Shown here piece by piece: positions 47,245 through 58,732 of a stretch of 64,000 nt of DNA. Each line of letters starts with the position of its first letter. The stretch's first letter is position 1. The notes below the pieces were generated by a model, which was not told the DNA's origin, ran no database searches, and was given only the letters and a program-made list of their open reading frames with translations. The position numbers and the translations under genes are program-made. Source of the DNA: Microcella sp. (lineage in GTDB: Bacteria > Actinomycetota > Actinomycetes > Actinomycetales > Microbacteriaceae); assembly GCF_025808395.1 (NCBI RefSeq), contig NZ_CP075524.1:248001-312000 (forward strand), read 5' to 3'.

Positions 47245-48666
47245 GTGCCTGTCAACCCGCTCGCCCCGTCGTGGCTCGGCGACCCCGCCGACGCGCACGA
47301 CCTGGCGCCGCAGCTGTGGCCGTCATCGGCCAGGCGCGATGCTGCGGGGGCGCTCACCCTCGGGGGAGTCTCTGCCGGTCACCTCGCGGCGCGCTTCGGC
47401 ACGCCCCTCTATGTGATCGATGAGCAGGATGCCCGCCACCGGGCTTCTCGAACACTCGCGGCCTTCAGCTCGGCCGCCGAGCGCCACGGCACGACGGCCA
47501 CCGTCTACTACGCGGGCAAGGCCTTCCTGAGCGCTGAGGTCGCGCGCTGGATGACCTCGGCCGGGCTCAACATCGACGTGGCGAGCGGCGGAGAGCTCGC
47601 GGTGGCGCTCGCGGCCGGCACCGATCCCGCCCGCATCGGGCTGCACGGCAACAACAAGTCGGTCGCCGAGATCGACGCGGCTGTCGCCGCTGGGGTCGGC
47701 GCCATTGTCATCGACTCACTGCTCGAGATCGAGCGGGTGGCGACGGCCGCGCGCGCACACGGCCGAGTGCAAGCGGTGCGGCTGCGCATCAACTCGGGCG
47801 TGCACGCCCACACGCACGAGTATCTGGCCACGGCGCGCGAAGACCAGAAGTTCGGCATCCCGCTCACCGAGGCCCCCGCCGCTGTGGCGCAGATTCGCGC
47901 ACATGACGAGTTGCGTTTTCTCGGGCTGCACTCGCACATCGGTTCGCAGATTCTCGTCGTCGACGGCTTTCTCGAGGCCGCACGGCGCTTGCTCGCACTG
48001 CACGCCGAACTGCTCGCGGGCGGTGACGTACCCGAGCTCAACCTCGGCGGCGGCTTCGGCATCGCCTACGTCGACAGCGACGAGGCGCCCGAGATCGAGC
48101 ACATCGCCGACTCGCTCGTCGAGGCGGTCGACGCGGTGCGACGCGAGTTGGGCATCCCGATGCCGCACCTCGCGGTCGAGCCGGGGCGGTCGATCATCGG
48201 GCCAGCAGGCGTGACCCTGTACACGGTCGGCACGATCAAAGACGTCGTGGTGAACCTCGACGATGCCGAGCAGTCGGCGGTGCGTCGGTATGTCAGTGTC
48301 GACGGCGGCATGAGCGACAACGCACGCCCCGCGCTCTACGGCGCCGACTACAGCGTTCGGCTCGCAGGCCGGCTGTCGACAGTCGACCCGGTTCTCGTGC
48401 GCCTCGCCGGCAAGCACTGCGAGAGCGGCGACATCGTCGTGCAGGCCGACTACCTGCCGGGCGACATCGGCCCCGACGATCTTGTGGCCGTGCCAGCGAC
48501 AGGCGCCTACTGCTTCTCGCTCGCGAGCAACTACAACTACCTCACTCGCCCCGCCGTTGTCGCAGTGCGCGACGGTGGTGCGCGCGTGATCGTGCACGGC
48601 GAGACGGTCGACGACCTGCTGCGCCGTGATGCCGTTCTGCATCCCACCCCCGAGGAGCCCCAGTGA
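47245..48666 (+). CDS. lysA: Diaminopimelate decarboxylase
   Basis: A 473-residue alanine-racemase-fold PLP enzyme making lysine from meso-DAP. PLP lysine in VYYAGKAFLS, NSGVHAHTHEY, HSHIGSQI, LGGGFGIAYVD, EPGRSIIGPAGVTLYTVG, and C-terminal CESGDIVVQADYLPGD and YNYLTRPA with the partner active-site Cys. GTG 47245 is preferred because GAGG lies 5 bases upstream; GTG 47239 would overlap that site. It heads lysA-hom-thrC-thrB. Confidence 0.94.
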   Translation: MPVNPLAPSWLGDPADAHDLAPQLWPSSARRDAAGALTLGGVSAGHLAARFGTPLYVIDEQDARHRASRTLAAFSSAAERHGTTATVYYAGKAFLSAEVARWMTSAGLNIDVASGGELAVALAAGTDPARIGLHGNNKSVAEIDAAVAAGVGAIVIDSLLEIERVATAARAHGRVQAVRLRINSGVHAHTHEYLATAREDQKFGIPLTEAPAAVAQIRAHDELRFLGLHSHIGSQILVVDGFLEAARRLLALHAELLAGGDVPELNLGGGFGIAYVDSDEAPEIEHIADSLVEAVDAVRRELGIPMPHLAVEPGRSIIGPAGVTLYTVGTIKDVVVNLDDAEQSAVRRYVSVDGGMSDNARPALYGADYSVRLAGRLSTVDPVLVRLAGKHCESGDIVVQADYLPGDIGPDDLVAVPATGAYCFSLASNYNYLTRPAVVAVRDGGARVIVHGETVDDLLRRDAVLHPTPEEPQ

Positions 48667-49994
48667 TCGAGTACCGCAATCTGCGCGTCGCCCTGCTCGG
48701 AGCCGGCAGTGTCGGCGCCCAAGTGGCCGACCAGCTGCTGACCCACCGCGATGAGCTCGCCGCCCGCATCGGCGCCGGCATCGAATTGGTCGGTGTCGCG
48801 GTGAGAGACGTGGATGCTCCGCGCGACACCACGATTCCGCGCGAGCTGCTCACCACCGATGCCGAGTCGCTCATTCTGGGGTCAGACATCGTCGTCGAAC
48901 TCATGGGCGGTCTCGAGCCGGCACGCACGCTCATACTGCAGGCCCTCAACTCGGGCGCCGACGTCATCACCGCCAACAAGGCGCTGCTCGCCACCCACGG
49001 CCCCGAGCTCTTCGAGGCGGCCGAGCAGGTCGGTGCGCAGCTCTACTACGAGGCGGCCGTCGGGGGAGCGATTCCGATCATCCGCCCGCTGCGCGATTCG
49101 CTCGCCGGCGATCGCATCGAGCGCATCCTGGGCATCGTCAACGGCACCACCAACTTCATCCTCGACCTCATGGATGCCCGCGGCGAGACCATGGAGAACG
49201 CGCTCGCGATCGCCACCGAGCTCGGCTACGCAGAAGCCGACCCGACCGCAGACATCGGCGGCTACGACGCCGCGCAGAAGGCCGGCATTCTCGCGAGCCT
49301 CGCCTTCCACACCCTCGTGCCGGCCGACGCCGTCTACCGCGAGGGCATCACCGAGGTGACGCTCGAGCAGGTGGTCGCGGCGCGCAAGGCGGGCTACGTC
49401 GTCAAGCTGCTCGCGATCTGCGAACGCCTCACCGACCCCGTGACGGGTGTCGACGGCGTCAGCGCCCGCGTGCACCCGGCGCTCGTGCCCGAGTCGCACC
49501 CGCTCGCCGCCGTGCACGGCGCCAACAACGCTGTCTTCGTCGAAGCCGAGGCGGCGGGCCCGCTCATGTTCTACGGGGCGGGCGCCGGCGGAATCCAGAC
49601 GGCCTCGGCCGTGCTCGGCGATGTCGTCTCGGCTGCGCGGCGACACGTCGTCGGCGGCCCGGGAGTCGCCGAGAGCACGCACGCCGACCTGCCCGTGCTG
49701 CCCATGAGCGCCGTCACCACCCGCTACCAGATCACCCTCGTCGTCGTCGACGAGCCGGGCGTGCTCGCGGGCATCGCGGCGCTCTTCCAGAACCACGGAG
49801 TCTCGGTCGAGACCGTGCAGCAGTCTGTGGCGAGTCGTGACGCTGCCGGGCAGCCGGAGGCCACCGACGCGGCTACCCTGGTGATCGGCACTCACGCAGC
49901 GTCGGAGGCCGACCTCGCCGCGACGGTTGCGGCACTGACCACCAGCAGCGTCGTTCACTCTGTGACGAGCGTGCTGCGAGTAGAAGGACTCTGA
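48663..49994 (+). CDS. hom: Homoserine dehydrogenase
   Basis: A 443-residue enzyme with NAD(P) motif ALLGAGSVGAQVADQLL, substrate region GGAIPIIRPLRDSLAGD, NGTTNFILDLM, YAEADPTADIGGYDAAQKA and a C-terminal ACT domain (about 350-440; ITLVVVDEPGVLAGIAALF) for threonine feedback. GTG 48663 overlaps the lysA stop (GTGA). It makes homoserine for thrB here and for metX at 17044-18243. Confidence 0.95.
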   Translation: MIEYRNLRVALLGAGSVGAQVADQLLTHRDELAARIGAGIELVGVAVRDVDAPRDTTIPRELLTTDAESLILGSDIVVELMGGLEPARTLILQALNSGADVITANKALLATHGPELFEAAEQVGAQLYYEAAVGGAIPIIRPLRDSLAGDRIERILGIVNGTTNFILDLMDARGETMENALAIATELGYAEADPTADIGGYDAAQKAGILASLAFHTLVPADAVYREGITEVTLEQVVAARKAGYVVKLLAICERLTDPVTGVDGVSARVHPALVPESHPLAAVHGANNAVFVEAEAAGPLMFYGAGAGGIQTASAVLGDVVSAARRHVVGGPGVAESTHADLPVLPMSAVTTRYQITLVVVDEPGVLAGIAALFQNHGVSVETVQQSVASRDAAGQPEATDAATLVIGTHAASEADLAATVAALTTSSVVHSVTSVLRVEGL

Positions 49995-51077
49995 ATGGCC
50001 ACGCAATGGCGGGGACTCCTGCACGAATACGCCGACCGGCTCGACGTCACCGACGCCACCCCGATCATCACGCTGGGTGAGGGCGGCACGCCGCTCATTC
50101 CTGCGCGCTACCTCTCAGAGCGCACGGGAGCTCGCGTCTTCGTCAAGTTCGAAGGCATGAACCCGACCGGCTCGTTCAAAGACCGCGGCATGACCATGGC
50201 GATCTCGAAAGCGGTCGAGCACGGAGCCAAAGCGGTCATCTGCGCCTCGACCGGCAACACCTCGGCGTCGGCGGCCGCCTATGCGACTCATGCCGGCATC
50301 ACCGCTGCCGTGCTCGTGCCGGAGGGCAAGATCGCGCTCGGCAAGCTCAGCCAGGCGATCGCCCACAAGGCCGAGCTCATTCAGATCGAGGGCAACTTCG
50401 ACGACTGCCTCGATATCGCGCGCGACCTCTCGGCGAACTATCCAGTGCACCTCGTCAACTCGGTCAACCCCGATCGCATCGAGGGTCAGAAGACTGCGGC
50501 GTTCGAGATCGTCGAAGTGCTCGACGACGCACCCGACTTTCACATCGTGCCCGTCGGCAACGCCGGCAACTACACGGCATACCACCGCGGCTACCGCGAA
50601 GAGCTCACTCGCGGCGCGACCACCCGCATGCCCCGCATGCTCGGCTTTCAGGCCGCGGGCAGTGCGCCGATCGTGCTCGGCGAACCGGTCAAGAACCCCG
50701 ACACGATCGCGAGCGCGATCCGCATCGGCAACCCCGCATCGTGGGAGCTCGCCCTGGCCGCTCGCGACGACTGCAACGGCTACTTCGGCGCCATCGACGA
50801 CACCATGATTCTCGAGGCGCATCGCCTGCTCTCGCGCGAGGTCGGCATCTTCGTCGAGCCGGCCTCTGCCATCTCGGTAGCGGGTCTGCTCGAGCGCTCA
50901 GAGGCGGGAGCCATCCCCGCAGGCTCCACCGTCGTGCTCACCGTCACCGGCCACGGTCTGAAAGACCCGCAGTGGGCGCTCAAGGGCCCAGACGGGGTCG
51001 ACGTGTCGCCCACGGTGGTGCCGGTCGACACCGCCGAGGTCGCGTCGGTGCTGGGTCTCACGAAGGCCGCGTCGTGA
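49995..51077 (+). CDS. thrC: Threonine synthase
   Basis: A 360-residue PLP enzyme converting O-phosphohomoserine to threonine. PLP lysine in NPTGSFKDRGMTMAISKA, phosphate cradle STGNTSASAAAYA, PVGNAGNYTAYHRG, and a C-terminal TVVLTVTGHGLKDPQWAL. ATG is directly adjacent to the hom stop (base 49995). Standard length of the short, actinobacterial form. Confidence 0.95.
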   Translation: MATQWRGLLHEYADRLDVTDATPIITLGEGGTPLIPARYLSERTGARVFVKFEGMNPTGSFKDRGMTMAISKAVEHGAKAVICASTGNTSASAAAYATHAGITAAVLVPEGKIALGKLSQAIAHKAELIQIEGNFDDCLDIARDLSANYPVHLVNSVNPDRIEGQKTAAFEIVEVLDDAPDFHIVPVGNAGNYTAYHRGYREELTRGATTRMPRMLGFQAAGSAPIVLGEPVKNPDTIASAIRIGNPASWELALAARDDCNGYFGAIDDTMILEAHRLLSREVGIFVEPASAISVAGLLERSEAGAIPAGSTVVLTVTGHGLKDPQWALKGPDGVDVSPTVVPVDTAEVASVLGLTKAAS

Positions 51078-52036
51078 GCGGCCCTGCGACGGTCGACGAG
51101 CGACTCGCAGGTCGACGCGTGCACGTGAAGGTGCCGGCGACGACGGCCAACCTGGGGCCCGGTTTCGACACCCTCGGTCTCGCACTGTCGGTCTACGACG
51201 AGCTCGAGGTGAGCGTTCGCGACGAGCCGGGCGCCACGGTCGAGGTGCACGGCGTGGGCGAGGGCGAAGTGCCCACCGACGAGTCGAACCTGGTCGTTCG
51301 ATCGATTCTGCACACCTTCGAGAAGTCGGGCGTCACGGCGCCTGGGCTGCACCTCATCGCCCACAACGTGATACCTCATGGGCGCGGCATGGGCTCGTCG
51401 GGGGCCGCGATCGTCGCCGGAGTCATGGCGGCGAAAGGTCTTCTCGACGGAATCGTCGATCTGGGGCCCGATGAGCTGCTCGCCCGCGCGACCGAGTTGG
51501 AAGGGCATCCTGATAACGTCGCCCCCGCCCTGTTCGGCGGGCTCACCATCGCCTGGGTCACCCCCGACGGCCCGCAGCACAAGCGGTTGACGGTGCACCG
51601 CGGAGTCTCACTGCTCGTCGCCGTGCCGCAGCAGAGCACCATGTCGACCGCTCTTGCTCGCTCACTGCAGCCCGAATCGGTGCCGCACCAAGACGCCATC
51701 TTCAACGTCTCGCGGTCGGCACTGCTCATCGCGGCGCTCATCCAGAGCCCCGAGCTGCTGCACGCCGCCACCGAAGACAAGCTGCACCAGAGCTATCGCG
51801 CGAGCGCGATGCCCGAGACCAACGCGCTCATCCAGGTGCTGCGTCAGCACGGGCTCGCCGCGGTCGTGTCGGGCGCCGGCCCCTCGGTGCTCGTGCTGTG
51901 CAGCGACCCCTCGCAGCGGTTGAGGGCAGCCGAACTCATCGAGCAGCACGCCACCACGCCGTGGCAGTCGCACATGCTCGCCGTCGATTTCAAGGGTGCT
52001 ACAGTGGTCTCGCAACCGGCTGAGGTCGCGGCATAG
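51074..52036 (+). CDS. thrB: Homoserine kinase
   Basis: A 320-residue GHMP kinase. VPATTANLGPGFDTLGLAL at the start, ATP loop PHGRGMGSSGAAIVAGVMAAKGL, EGHPDNVAPALFGG and VSGAGPSVLVLC at the end. GTG 51074 overlaps the thrC stop. The last codons contain TACAGT (52000-52005), a possible -10 for rho. Confidence 0.95.
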   Translation: MSGPATVDERLAGRRVHVKVPATTANLGPGFDTLGLALSVYDELEVSVRDEPGATVEVHGVGEGEVPTDESNLVVRSILHTFEKSGVTAPGLHLIAHNVIPHGRGMGSSGAAIVAGVMAAKGLLDGIVDLGPDELLARATELEGHPDNVAPALFGGLTIAWVTPDGPQHKRLTVHRGVSLLVAVPQQSTMSTALARSLQPESVPHQDAIFNVSRSALLIAALIQSPELLHAATEDKLHQSYRASAMPETNALIQVLRQHGLAAVVSGAGPSVLVLCSDPSQRLRAAELIEQHATTPWQSHMLAVDFKGATVVSQPAEVAA

Positions 52037-52208
52037 CCCGAGATCTTCCCGGACATCACCAGCAGCCTGGCTGCTTCCCACCATCACTCGGCGCCACCGC
52101 GATCGACACCCTCATCGGTCTCTATCTGCACGGTGACCGCGAGCCGATTCAGAAGCATCGGGCCCCCTCCGCGACGTCTCTCGTGCGGAGCCGAAAGGAA
52201 CGTATTCC
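52037..52208 (+). promoter_or_regulatory. rho mRNA leader with two hairpins
   Basis: The 172 bases before rho contain a perfect 6-bp triloop hairpin (52061-52075, AGCAGC/GCTGCT) and a second stem CTCCGC/GCGGAG (52167-52190) directly ahead of AAAGGA. Rho genes in other bacteria are autoregulated by attenuation in a long leader, so this is a plausible Rho-responsive leader. The pyrimidine-rich, C-over-G stretch 52076-52115 could be a rut site. Confidence 0.4.
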
Positions 52209-54161
<1,953 letters not shown>

Positions 54162-54170
54162 GACTGACGC

Positions 54171-55253
54171 ATGTTTGAGTCGGTCGACGCCCTCGTCGTC
54201 GAGCACGAAGCACTGCAAGAGCAGCTCGGCGACCCCGCCGTGCACGCCGATGCAGCGCGCGCCAAGAAGCTCAACCGACGCTATGCCGAGCTGAGTCAGA
54301 TCGTGGCAGCGCATTCGCTCTGGCTGCAGGCCGCAGAAGACCTCGCCGCCGCTCGCGAGCTCGCGAAAGACGACGAGGCCTTCGCCGACGAGGTGCCCGC
54401 TCTCGAGCAGACCCTCACCGAACGGGCCGAGAAGCTGCGGCGACTGCTGATTCCGCGCGACCCAGACGACGGTCGCGACGTGATCATGGAGATCAAGGGA
54501 GGCGAGGGCGGCGAAGAGTCGGCCCTGTTCGCCGCAGATCTGCTGCGCATGTACAGCCACTACGCCGACTCGCGGGGCTGGAAGGTCGAGCTGCTCGACG
54601 CCACGCGCAGTGACATGGGGGGCTACAAAGACGTGCAGGTCGCCATCAAGGGCAGCTCGAGCGACCCCGCCGAAGGCCCGTGGGCGAGTCTGAAATACGA
54701 GGGCGGAGTGCACCGCGTGCAGCGCGTGCCGGCGACCGAGTCGCAGGGCCGCATCCACACGTCGACGACGGGCGTGCTCGTCTTTCCTGAGGTCGACGAG
54801 CCCGAAGAGGTCGACATCAATCAGAACGATCTGAAGATCGATGTCTATCGTTCGAGCGGCCCGGGCGGTCAGAGCGTCAACACCACAGATTCTGCCGTGC
54901 GCATCACCCACTTGCCGACGGGCATCGTCGTCGCGATGCAGAACGAGAAGAGCCAGCTGCAGAACCGCGAGGCGGCGATGCGCGTGCTGCGGGCGCGCAT
55001 TCTCGCGAAGCAGCAAGAAGAGCGTGATGCGGTGGCGAGCGATGCTCGCAAGAGCCAGATTCGCGGCATGGACCGCTCTGAGCGCATCCGCACCTACAAC
55101 TTTCCCGAGAACCGCATCGCCGATCACCGCACCGGGTACAAGGCCTACAACCTCGACTCGGTCATGAACGGCGCTCTCGGCCCCGTCGTCGAGTCGTGCA
55201 TCCAGGCTGACGAAGAGGCGCGCCTCGACGCCCTCGGCGACACCGAGCTCTGA
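54171..55253 (+). CDS. prfA: Peptide chain release factor 1
   Basis: A 360-residue class I release factor recognising UAA and UAG. The tripeptide anticodon region PAT in RVPATESQGRIHTST marks RF1, and SSGPGGQSVNTTDSAVRITH holds the GGQ (Gly-Gly-Gln near 232) that PrmC methylates. Complete. Starts 9 bases after rho; prmC follows. Confidence 0.96.
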   Translation: MFESVDALVVEHEALQEQLGDPAVHADAARAKKLNRRYAELSQIVAAHSLWLQAAEDLAAARELAKDDEAFADEVPALEQTLTERAEKLRRLLIPRDPDDGRDVIMEIKGGEGGEESALFAADLLRMYSHYADSRGWKVELLDATRSDMGGYKDVQVAIKGSSSDPAEGPWASLKYEGGVHRVQRVPATESQGRIHTSTTGVLVFPEVDEPEEVDINQNDLKIDVYRSSGPGGQSVNTTDSAVRITHLPTGIVVAMQNEKSQLQNREAAMRVLRARILAKQQEERDAVASDARKSQIRGMDRSERIRTYNFPENRIADHRTGYKAYNLDSVMNGALGPVVESCIQADEEARLDALGDTEL

Positions 55254-55269
55254 GCGGGCCGCCCCACTC

Positions 55270-56133
55270 GTGAGCATTCCCGACCTCGCAGCGCTGCGCG
55301 AGCACGCGATCCGCGTGCTCGGCGACGCGGCCGTGCCCACTCCCGAGGCTGACGCCGATCTGCTCATCGGGCATGCGCTCGGCATGAGCCGTGGTCAGGT
55401 GCAGGCGAAGGCGCTCGTCGGCTCGCCCGTCGATGCCGAGCAGGTGCTGCTCGTCACCGAGTACGTCGAGCGGCGTGCGACGCGCGAGCCCGCGCAGCAC
55501 ATCACCGGCCTCGCGCCGTTTCGCACGCTCGAGCTCGCCGTCGGGCCCGGAGTCTTCGTGCCGCGCCCCGAGACCGAGCTCGTCGTGCAATTCGCGATCG
55601 ACGCGCTCGCCGCCGTCGCGAGCCCGCAACCGCTCGCGGTCGACCTCGGCAGCGGCAGCGGAGCGATGGCCCTCGCGATGGCCGTCGAGGTTCCGCACGC
55701 GCATGTCGTCGCCGTCGAGAACTCGCCGCAGGCCTTCACATGGACGACCCGCAACGTGCGCCGCTACGGCGACGGTCGTGTGCGGCTCGTCTTCGCCGAT
55801 CTGGCGGATGCTCTTCCTGACCTCGACGGCACCGTCGACGTCGTCGCCTCCAACCCGCCCTACATTCCCGTGGGCGCTGTTCCGCGCGACCCCGAGGTGC
55901 GCCTCTTCGACCCCGAGCACGCGCTCTACGGGGGAGTCGACGGGCTCGACGCGGTGCGTGCCGTCACGGCCACAGCGCTGCGCTTGCTGCGGCCAGGCGG
56001 CACTCTCGTCATCGAGCACGGCGAGCTGCAGGCCGAGGCCATCGCGACCATCGTGCGCGACGCAGGCTTCACGGCGGTGGCCTCGCACCGCGACCTGCTC
56101 GGCCGCGACCGCGCGACGACCGCCACCCGCTGA
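55270..56133 (+). CDS. prmC: Release factor glutamine methyltransferase
   Basis: A 287-residue SAM-dependent enzyme that methylates the GGQ glutamine of RF1/RF2. PLAVDLGSGSGAMALAMA binds SAM and VVASNPPYIPVGAVP (NPPY near 195) is the amide-methyltransferase signature; FVPRPETELVV is family-typical. GTG 55270. Followed by a convergent HAD gene with a 28-base gap and no clear terminator. Confidence 0.95.
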   Translation: MSIPDLAALREHAIRVLGDAAVPTPEADADLLIGHALGMSRGQVQAKALVGSPVDAEQVLLVTEYVERRATREPAQHITGLAPFRTLELAVGPGVFVPRPETELVVQFAIDALAAVASPQPLAVDLGSGSGAMALAMAVEVPHAHVVAVENSPQAFTWTTRNVRRYGDGRVRLVFADLADALPDLDGTVDVVASNPPYIPVGAVPRDPEVRLFDPEHALYGGVDGLDAVRAVTATALRLLRPGGTLVIEHGELQAEAIATIVRDAGFTAVASHRDLLGRDRATTATR

Positions 56134-56161
56134 CTGCGAGGACCGGCGCCGAGGGACAACG

Positions 56162-56785
56162 TCAGGCGGCGCGAGTCTCTGCGGCGAAGGCCTCGATGGC
56201 CGCGAGCAGCGAGGCCTCGTCGGTGTAGAGGTGCCCCGTGATGCCGATCGACTCTGCCCCCGTCACGTTCTCGACGAGGTCGTCGGCGAAGAAGGTGTGC
56301 TCGGCCTCGGCGTCGTTGTGCGCGAGCACCCGTTCGAAGACGAGCGGTTCGGGCTTGCGGGCGCCGAAGGCGGCCGAAGCGTGCATGTTCTCGCGACCCA
56401 TGATGGGCACGAGCTCTGGCGCCACCTCGTGCAGGTGCTCGTGAATGAGAATGCCGTTGTTGGTGAGCAGCGCCACCCGACCCAGTTCGGCGGCACGACG
56501 CACGGCATCGAGCGCCGCGGGCCGCGGCCTGGTCGCCTCGGCGCGAATGCGCACCCACTCGGCGCGCGTGATCGAGGCGCCGATCACGCCGGTCACGCGA
56601 GCCAAGTACTCGTCGGGGTCGCCGGGGTCGCCCGCCTCGGCCTTCCACTCCATGCCGCTCACCCACCAGCGGCGGCGCAGCTCGAGCAGGTCGTGCCCCG
56701 TGATGCCGGTGAGCGCCTCCATGCGATCGCGCCAGTGATAGTCGTAGAGCACGTCGTCCATGTCGAACACGAAGAGCAGGGTCAC
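56162..56785 (-). CDS. HAD-superfamily hydrolase
   Basis: A 207-residue haloacid-dehalogenase-like phosphatase. Motif I FVFDMDDVLYD, motif II LLTNNG, a Lys in FGARKPEPLVFERVL, and motif III/IV FFADDLVENVTGA with two acidic residues. Small helical cap. Substrate unknown; nucleotide or sugar phosphates are usual. It sits on the opposite strand inside the conserved prmC-sua5 junction. GTG 56785 is chosen; a CAGACT box lies 8 bases upstream. Confidence 0.85.
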   Translation of the reverse strand: MTLLFVFDMDDVLYDYHWRDRMEALTGITGHDLLELRRRWWVSGMEWKAEAGDPGDPDEYLARVTGVIGASITRAEWVRIRAEATRPRPAALDAVRRAAELGRVALLTNNGILIHEHLHEVAPELVPIMGRENMHASAAFGARKPEPLVFERVLAHNDAEAEHTFFADDLVENVTGAESIGITGHLYTDEASLLAAIEAFAAETRAA

Positions 56786-56804
56786 GCCCCTCAGTCTGCC
56801 CCAG

Positions 56805-56810
56805 TACGAT
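56805..56810 (+). promoter_or_regulatory. -10 element TACGAT upstream of sua5
   Basis: TACGAT lies 9 bases before ATG 56820, close to leaderless spacing. Confidence 0.4.
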
Positions 56811-56819
56811 GAACGCATC

Positions 56820-57497
56820 ATGACCGCCGTGTACGACTGCTCTGTCGAGAGCGAGCTGCTCGAGGGTCTTCGGGCCGCACGCGGCGCCATCGGCCGCGGA
56901 GAACTCGTCGTGCTGCCCACCGACACCGTCTACGGCCTCGCGGCCGACGCCTTCCGCGCCGAAGCCGTGCAGCGCCTGCTCGATGCGAAAGAGCGCGGAA
57001 GAGATGCCCCGCCGCCCGTACTGATTCCGGGCATCCCGACCCTGGCGGCGCTCGCCGAGAACGTGCCCGAGGCCGTCGAGAAGCTCGTGAAAGAGTTCTG
57101 GCCGGGTGGGCTCACGGTGGTCGTCGAAGCGCGCGAGTCGCTCGCGTGGGATCTCGGCGAGACCCGGGGCACCGTCGCGCTGCGCATGCCAGACAACCGT
57201 CACGCACTGCACTTGCTCGCCGACACCGGCCCGCTCGCCGTCTCGAGCGCCAATATCAGCGGGATGCCCGCCGCACGCACCGCGGCTGACGCGCTCGCGA
57301 TGCTCGGCGACCGGGTGTCGGTGTATCTCGACGGCGGCGAGGTCGGAGTCGAGGCGACACCCACCGCCGACCCCGGCTCGACGATCGTCGACGCCACGAG
57401 CCTGCATCTTCCCGACGGCAAGCTGCGCATCCTGCGCCAGGGGGTCATTCCGGCCGCAGCGATCGCGCGCGTCGTCGGCGCGGAGCTCGTGGCGTGA
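56820..57497 (+). CDS. tsaC: L-threonylcarbamoyladenylate synthase (Sua5/YrdC/TsaC)
   Basis: A 225-residue YrdC-fold enzyme that makes threonylcarbamoyl-AMP for the t6A37 tRNA modification. VVLPTDTVYGLAADAFRAEAV, the Lys/Arg substrate residues in DAKERGRDAPPP, PGGLTVVV and AVSSANISG are diagnostic. No separate Sua5 C-terminal domain, so short (TsaC-like) form. ATG 56820 follows the TACGAT box; its stop overlaps the next gene by 4 bases. Confidence 0.93.
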   Translation: MTAVYDCSVESELLEGLRAARGAIGRGELVVLPTDTVYGLAADAFRAEAVQRLLDAKERGRDAPPPVLIPGIPTLAALAENVPEAVEKLVKEFWPGGLTVVVEARESLAWDLGETRGTVALRMPDNRHALHLLADTGPLAVSSANISGMPAARTAADALAMLGDRVSVYLDGGEVGVEATPTADPGSTIVDATSLHLPDGKLRILRQGVIPAAAIARVVGAELVA

Positions 57498-58732
57498 CCT
57501 TCTACCTGCTGGTCGCGCTCATCGCCGCCCTGGTGAGCTTCGGCGCATCATGGGGCGTGCTGCGGCTCAGCCACCGCTTCAAGCTCTACCCGGGAATCCG
57601 CGAGCGCGATGTGCACACGATTCCGACGCCTCGGCTCGGCGGCATCGCGATCGTCGTGGGCATCGTCGTCGCCCTCGTGATCGCCTCGCAGATCAGCTGG
57701 TTCAGGCTCGTCTTCGCCGATCCTTTCCCGATCATCGCAATCGTCGCCGCCGCCGTGGTCATGCTCGTCATCGGGGTCATCGACGACCTCTGGGATCTCG
57801 ACTGGATGACCAAGCTCGCCGGGCAGCTGCTCGTGGCGGGCTTTCTCGCCTGGTCGAGCCTGCAGATCGTGTCGCTGCCGATCGGGCCAGATTCTGGCAT
57901 CACGATTCTCTCGCCGACGATGTCGCTCATCATCACGGTGCTCGCGGTCGTGCTCGTCATGAACGCGGTGAACTTCATCGACGGCCTCGACGGCCTCGTC
58001 GCGGGCGTGACGATCATCGCGGGCACGGTGTTCTTCATCTACAGCTACCTGCTGTCGATCGACACGGCGCAGACCGCCTTCAACCTGGCGTCGCTCGTCA
58101 TGGCCGTGCTGCTGGGGGCGACGGCAGGATTCCTGCCGTTCAACTGGCACCCCGCGAAGATCTTCATGGGCGACGGGGGAGCCCTCGTGGTGGGCATGCT
58201 CATGGCGGTGTCGACGATCTCGGTGACGGGTCAGATCGACCCGGGCATCGACCGCAGCCAGCTCGTGCCGGCGTTCATTCCGCTCGTGCTGCCCTTCGCG
58301 GTGCTCGTCGTGCCGCTGCTCGATTTCGGCCTCGCGGTGCTGCGCCGACTGCGAGCGGGCAAGTCGCCGTTCACCGCCGACCGCAAGCACCTGCACCACC
58401 GGCTGCTCGACATGGGGCACTCGCACTTTCACGCCGTGCTCATCTTCTACGGCTGGACGGCGGTCGTCGCCGTCGGGGCGCTGCTGTTCTTGTTCATGGC
58501 ATGGTGGTGGGCGCTCAGCGCCATGGTGCTCGGGCTCATCGCCTGCACGATCGTCACGCTCGCACCGCTCAGCCGCCGCAAGCGCATCGAGCGCGCGGCG
58601 CAGTCGGCGCCCGACTCTACGGGCGAGCTGGCCCGATTCGATCCTCTCGACGCCGCGGCGCCCGACGACATCGACGACGCCGAGCTCGACGACGCCGCGC
58701 TGACCGCACCCCAACCGGAGGAATCCCGATGA
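57494..58732 (+). CDS. wecA: MraY/WecA-like UDP-GlcNAc:polyprenyl-phosphate GlcNAc-1-phosphate transferase
   Basis: A 412-residue protein with about ten spans. Asp-rich IGVIDDLWDLDWMTK, NAVNFIDGLDGLVAGV, NWHPAKIFMGDGGALV and the C-terminal FTADRKHLHHRLLDMGHSH match WecA/Rfe/TagO. It starts lipid-linked glycan synthesis in the envelope (arabinogalactan or teichoic-type linkers). The final ~60 residues are acidic and variable. GTG start overlaps tsaC by 4 bases; it ends overlapping the next gene by 4. Confidence 0.92.
   Translation: MTFYLLVALIAALVSFGASWGVLRLSHRFKLYPGIRERDVHTIPTPRLGGIAIVVGIVVALVIASQISWFRLVFADPFPIIAIVAAAVVMLVIGVIDDLWDLDWMTKLAGQLLVAGFLAWSSLQIVSLPIGPDSGITILSPTMSLIITVLAVVLVMNAVNFIDGLDGLVAGVTIIAGTVFFIYSYLLSIDTAQTAFNLASLVMAVLLGATAGFLPFNWHPAKIFMGDGGALVVGMLMAVSTISVTGQIDPGIDRSQLVPAFIPLVLPFAVLVVPLLDFGLAVLRRLRAGKSPFTADRKHLHHRLLDMGHSHFHAVLIFYGWTAVVAVGALLFLFMAWWWALSAMVLGLIACTIVTLAPLSRRKRIERAAQSAPDSTGELARFDPLDAAAPDDIDDAELDDAALTAPQPEESR

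Noticed and set aside
57106..58728. Long forward frame running from sua5 into the AtpI-like gene
   Set aside because: It is the wrong frame of sua5 and wecA and becomes real only at ATG 58729, where a ribosome-binding site and hydrophobic spans appear.
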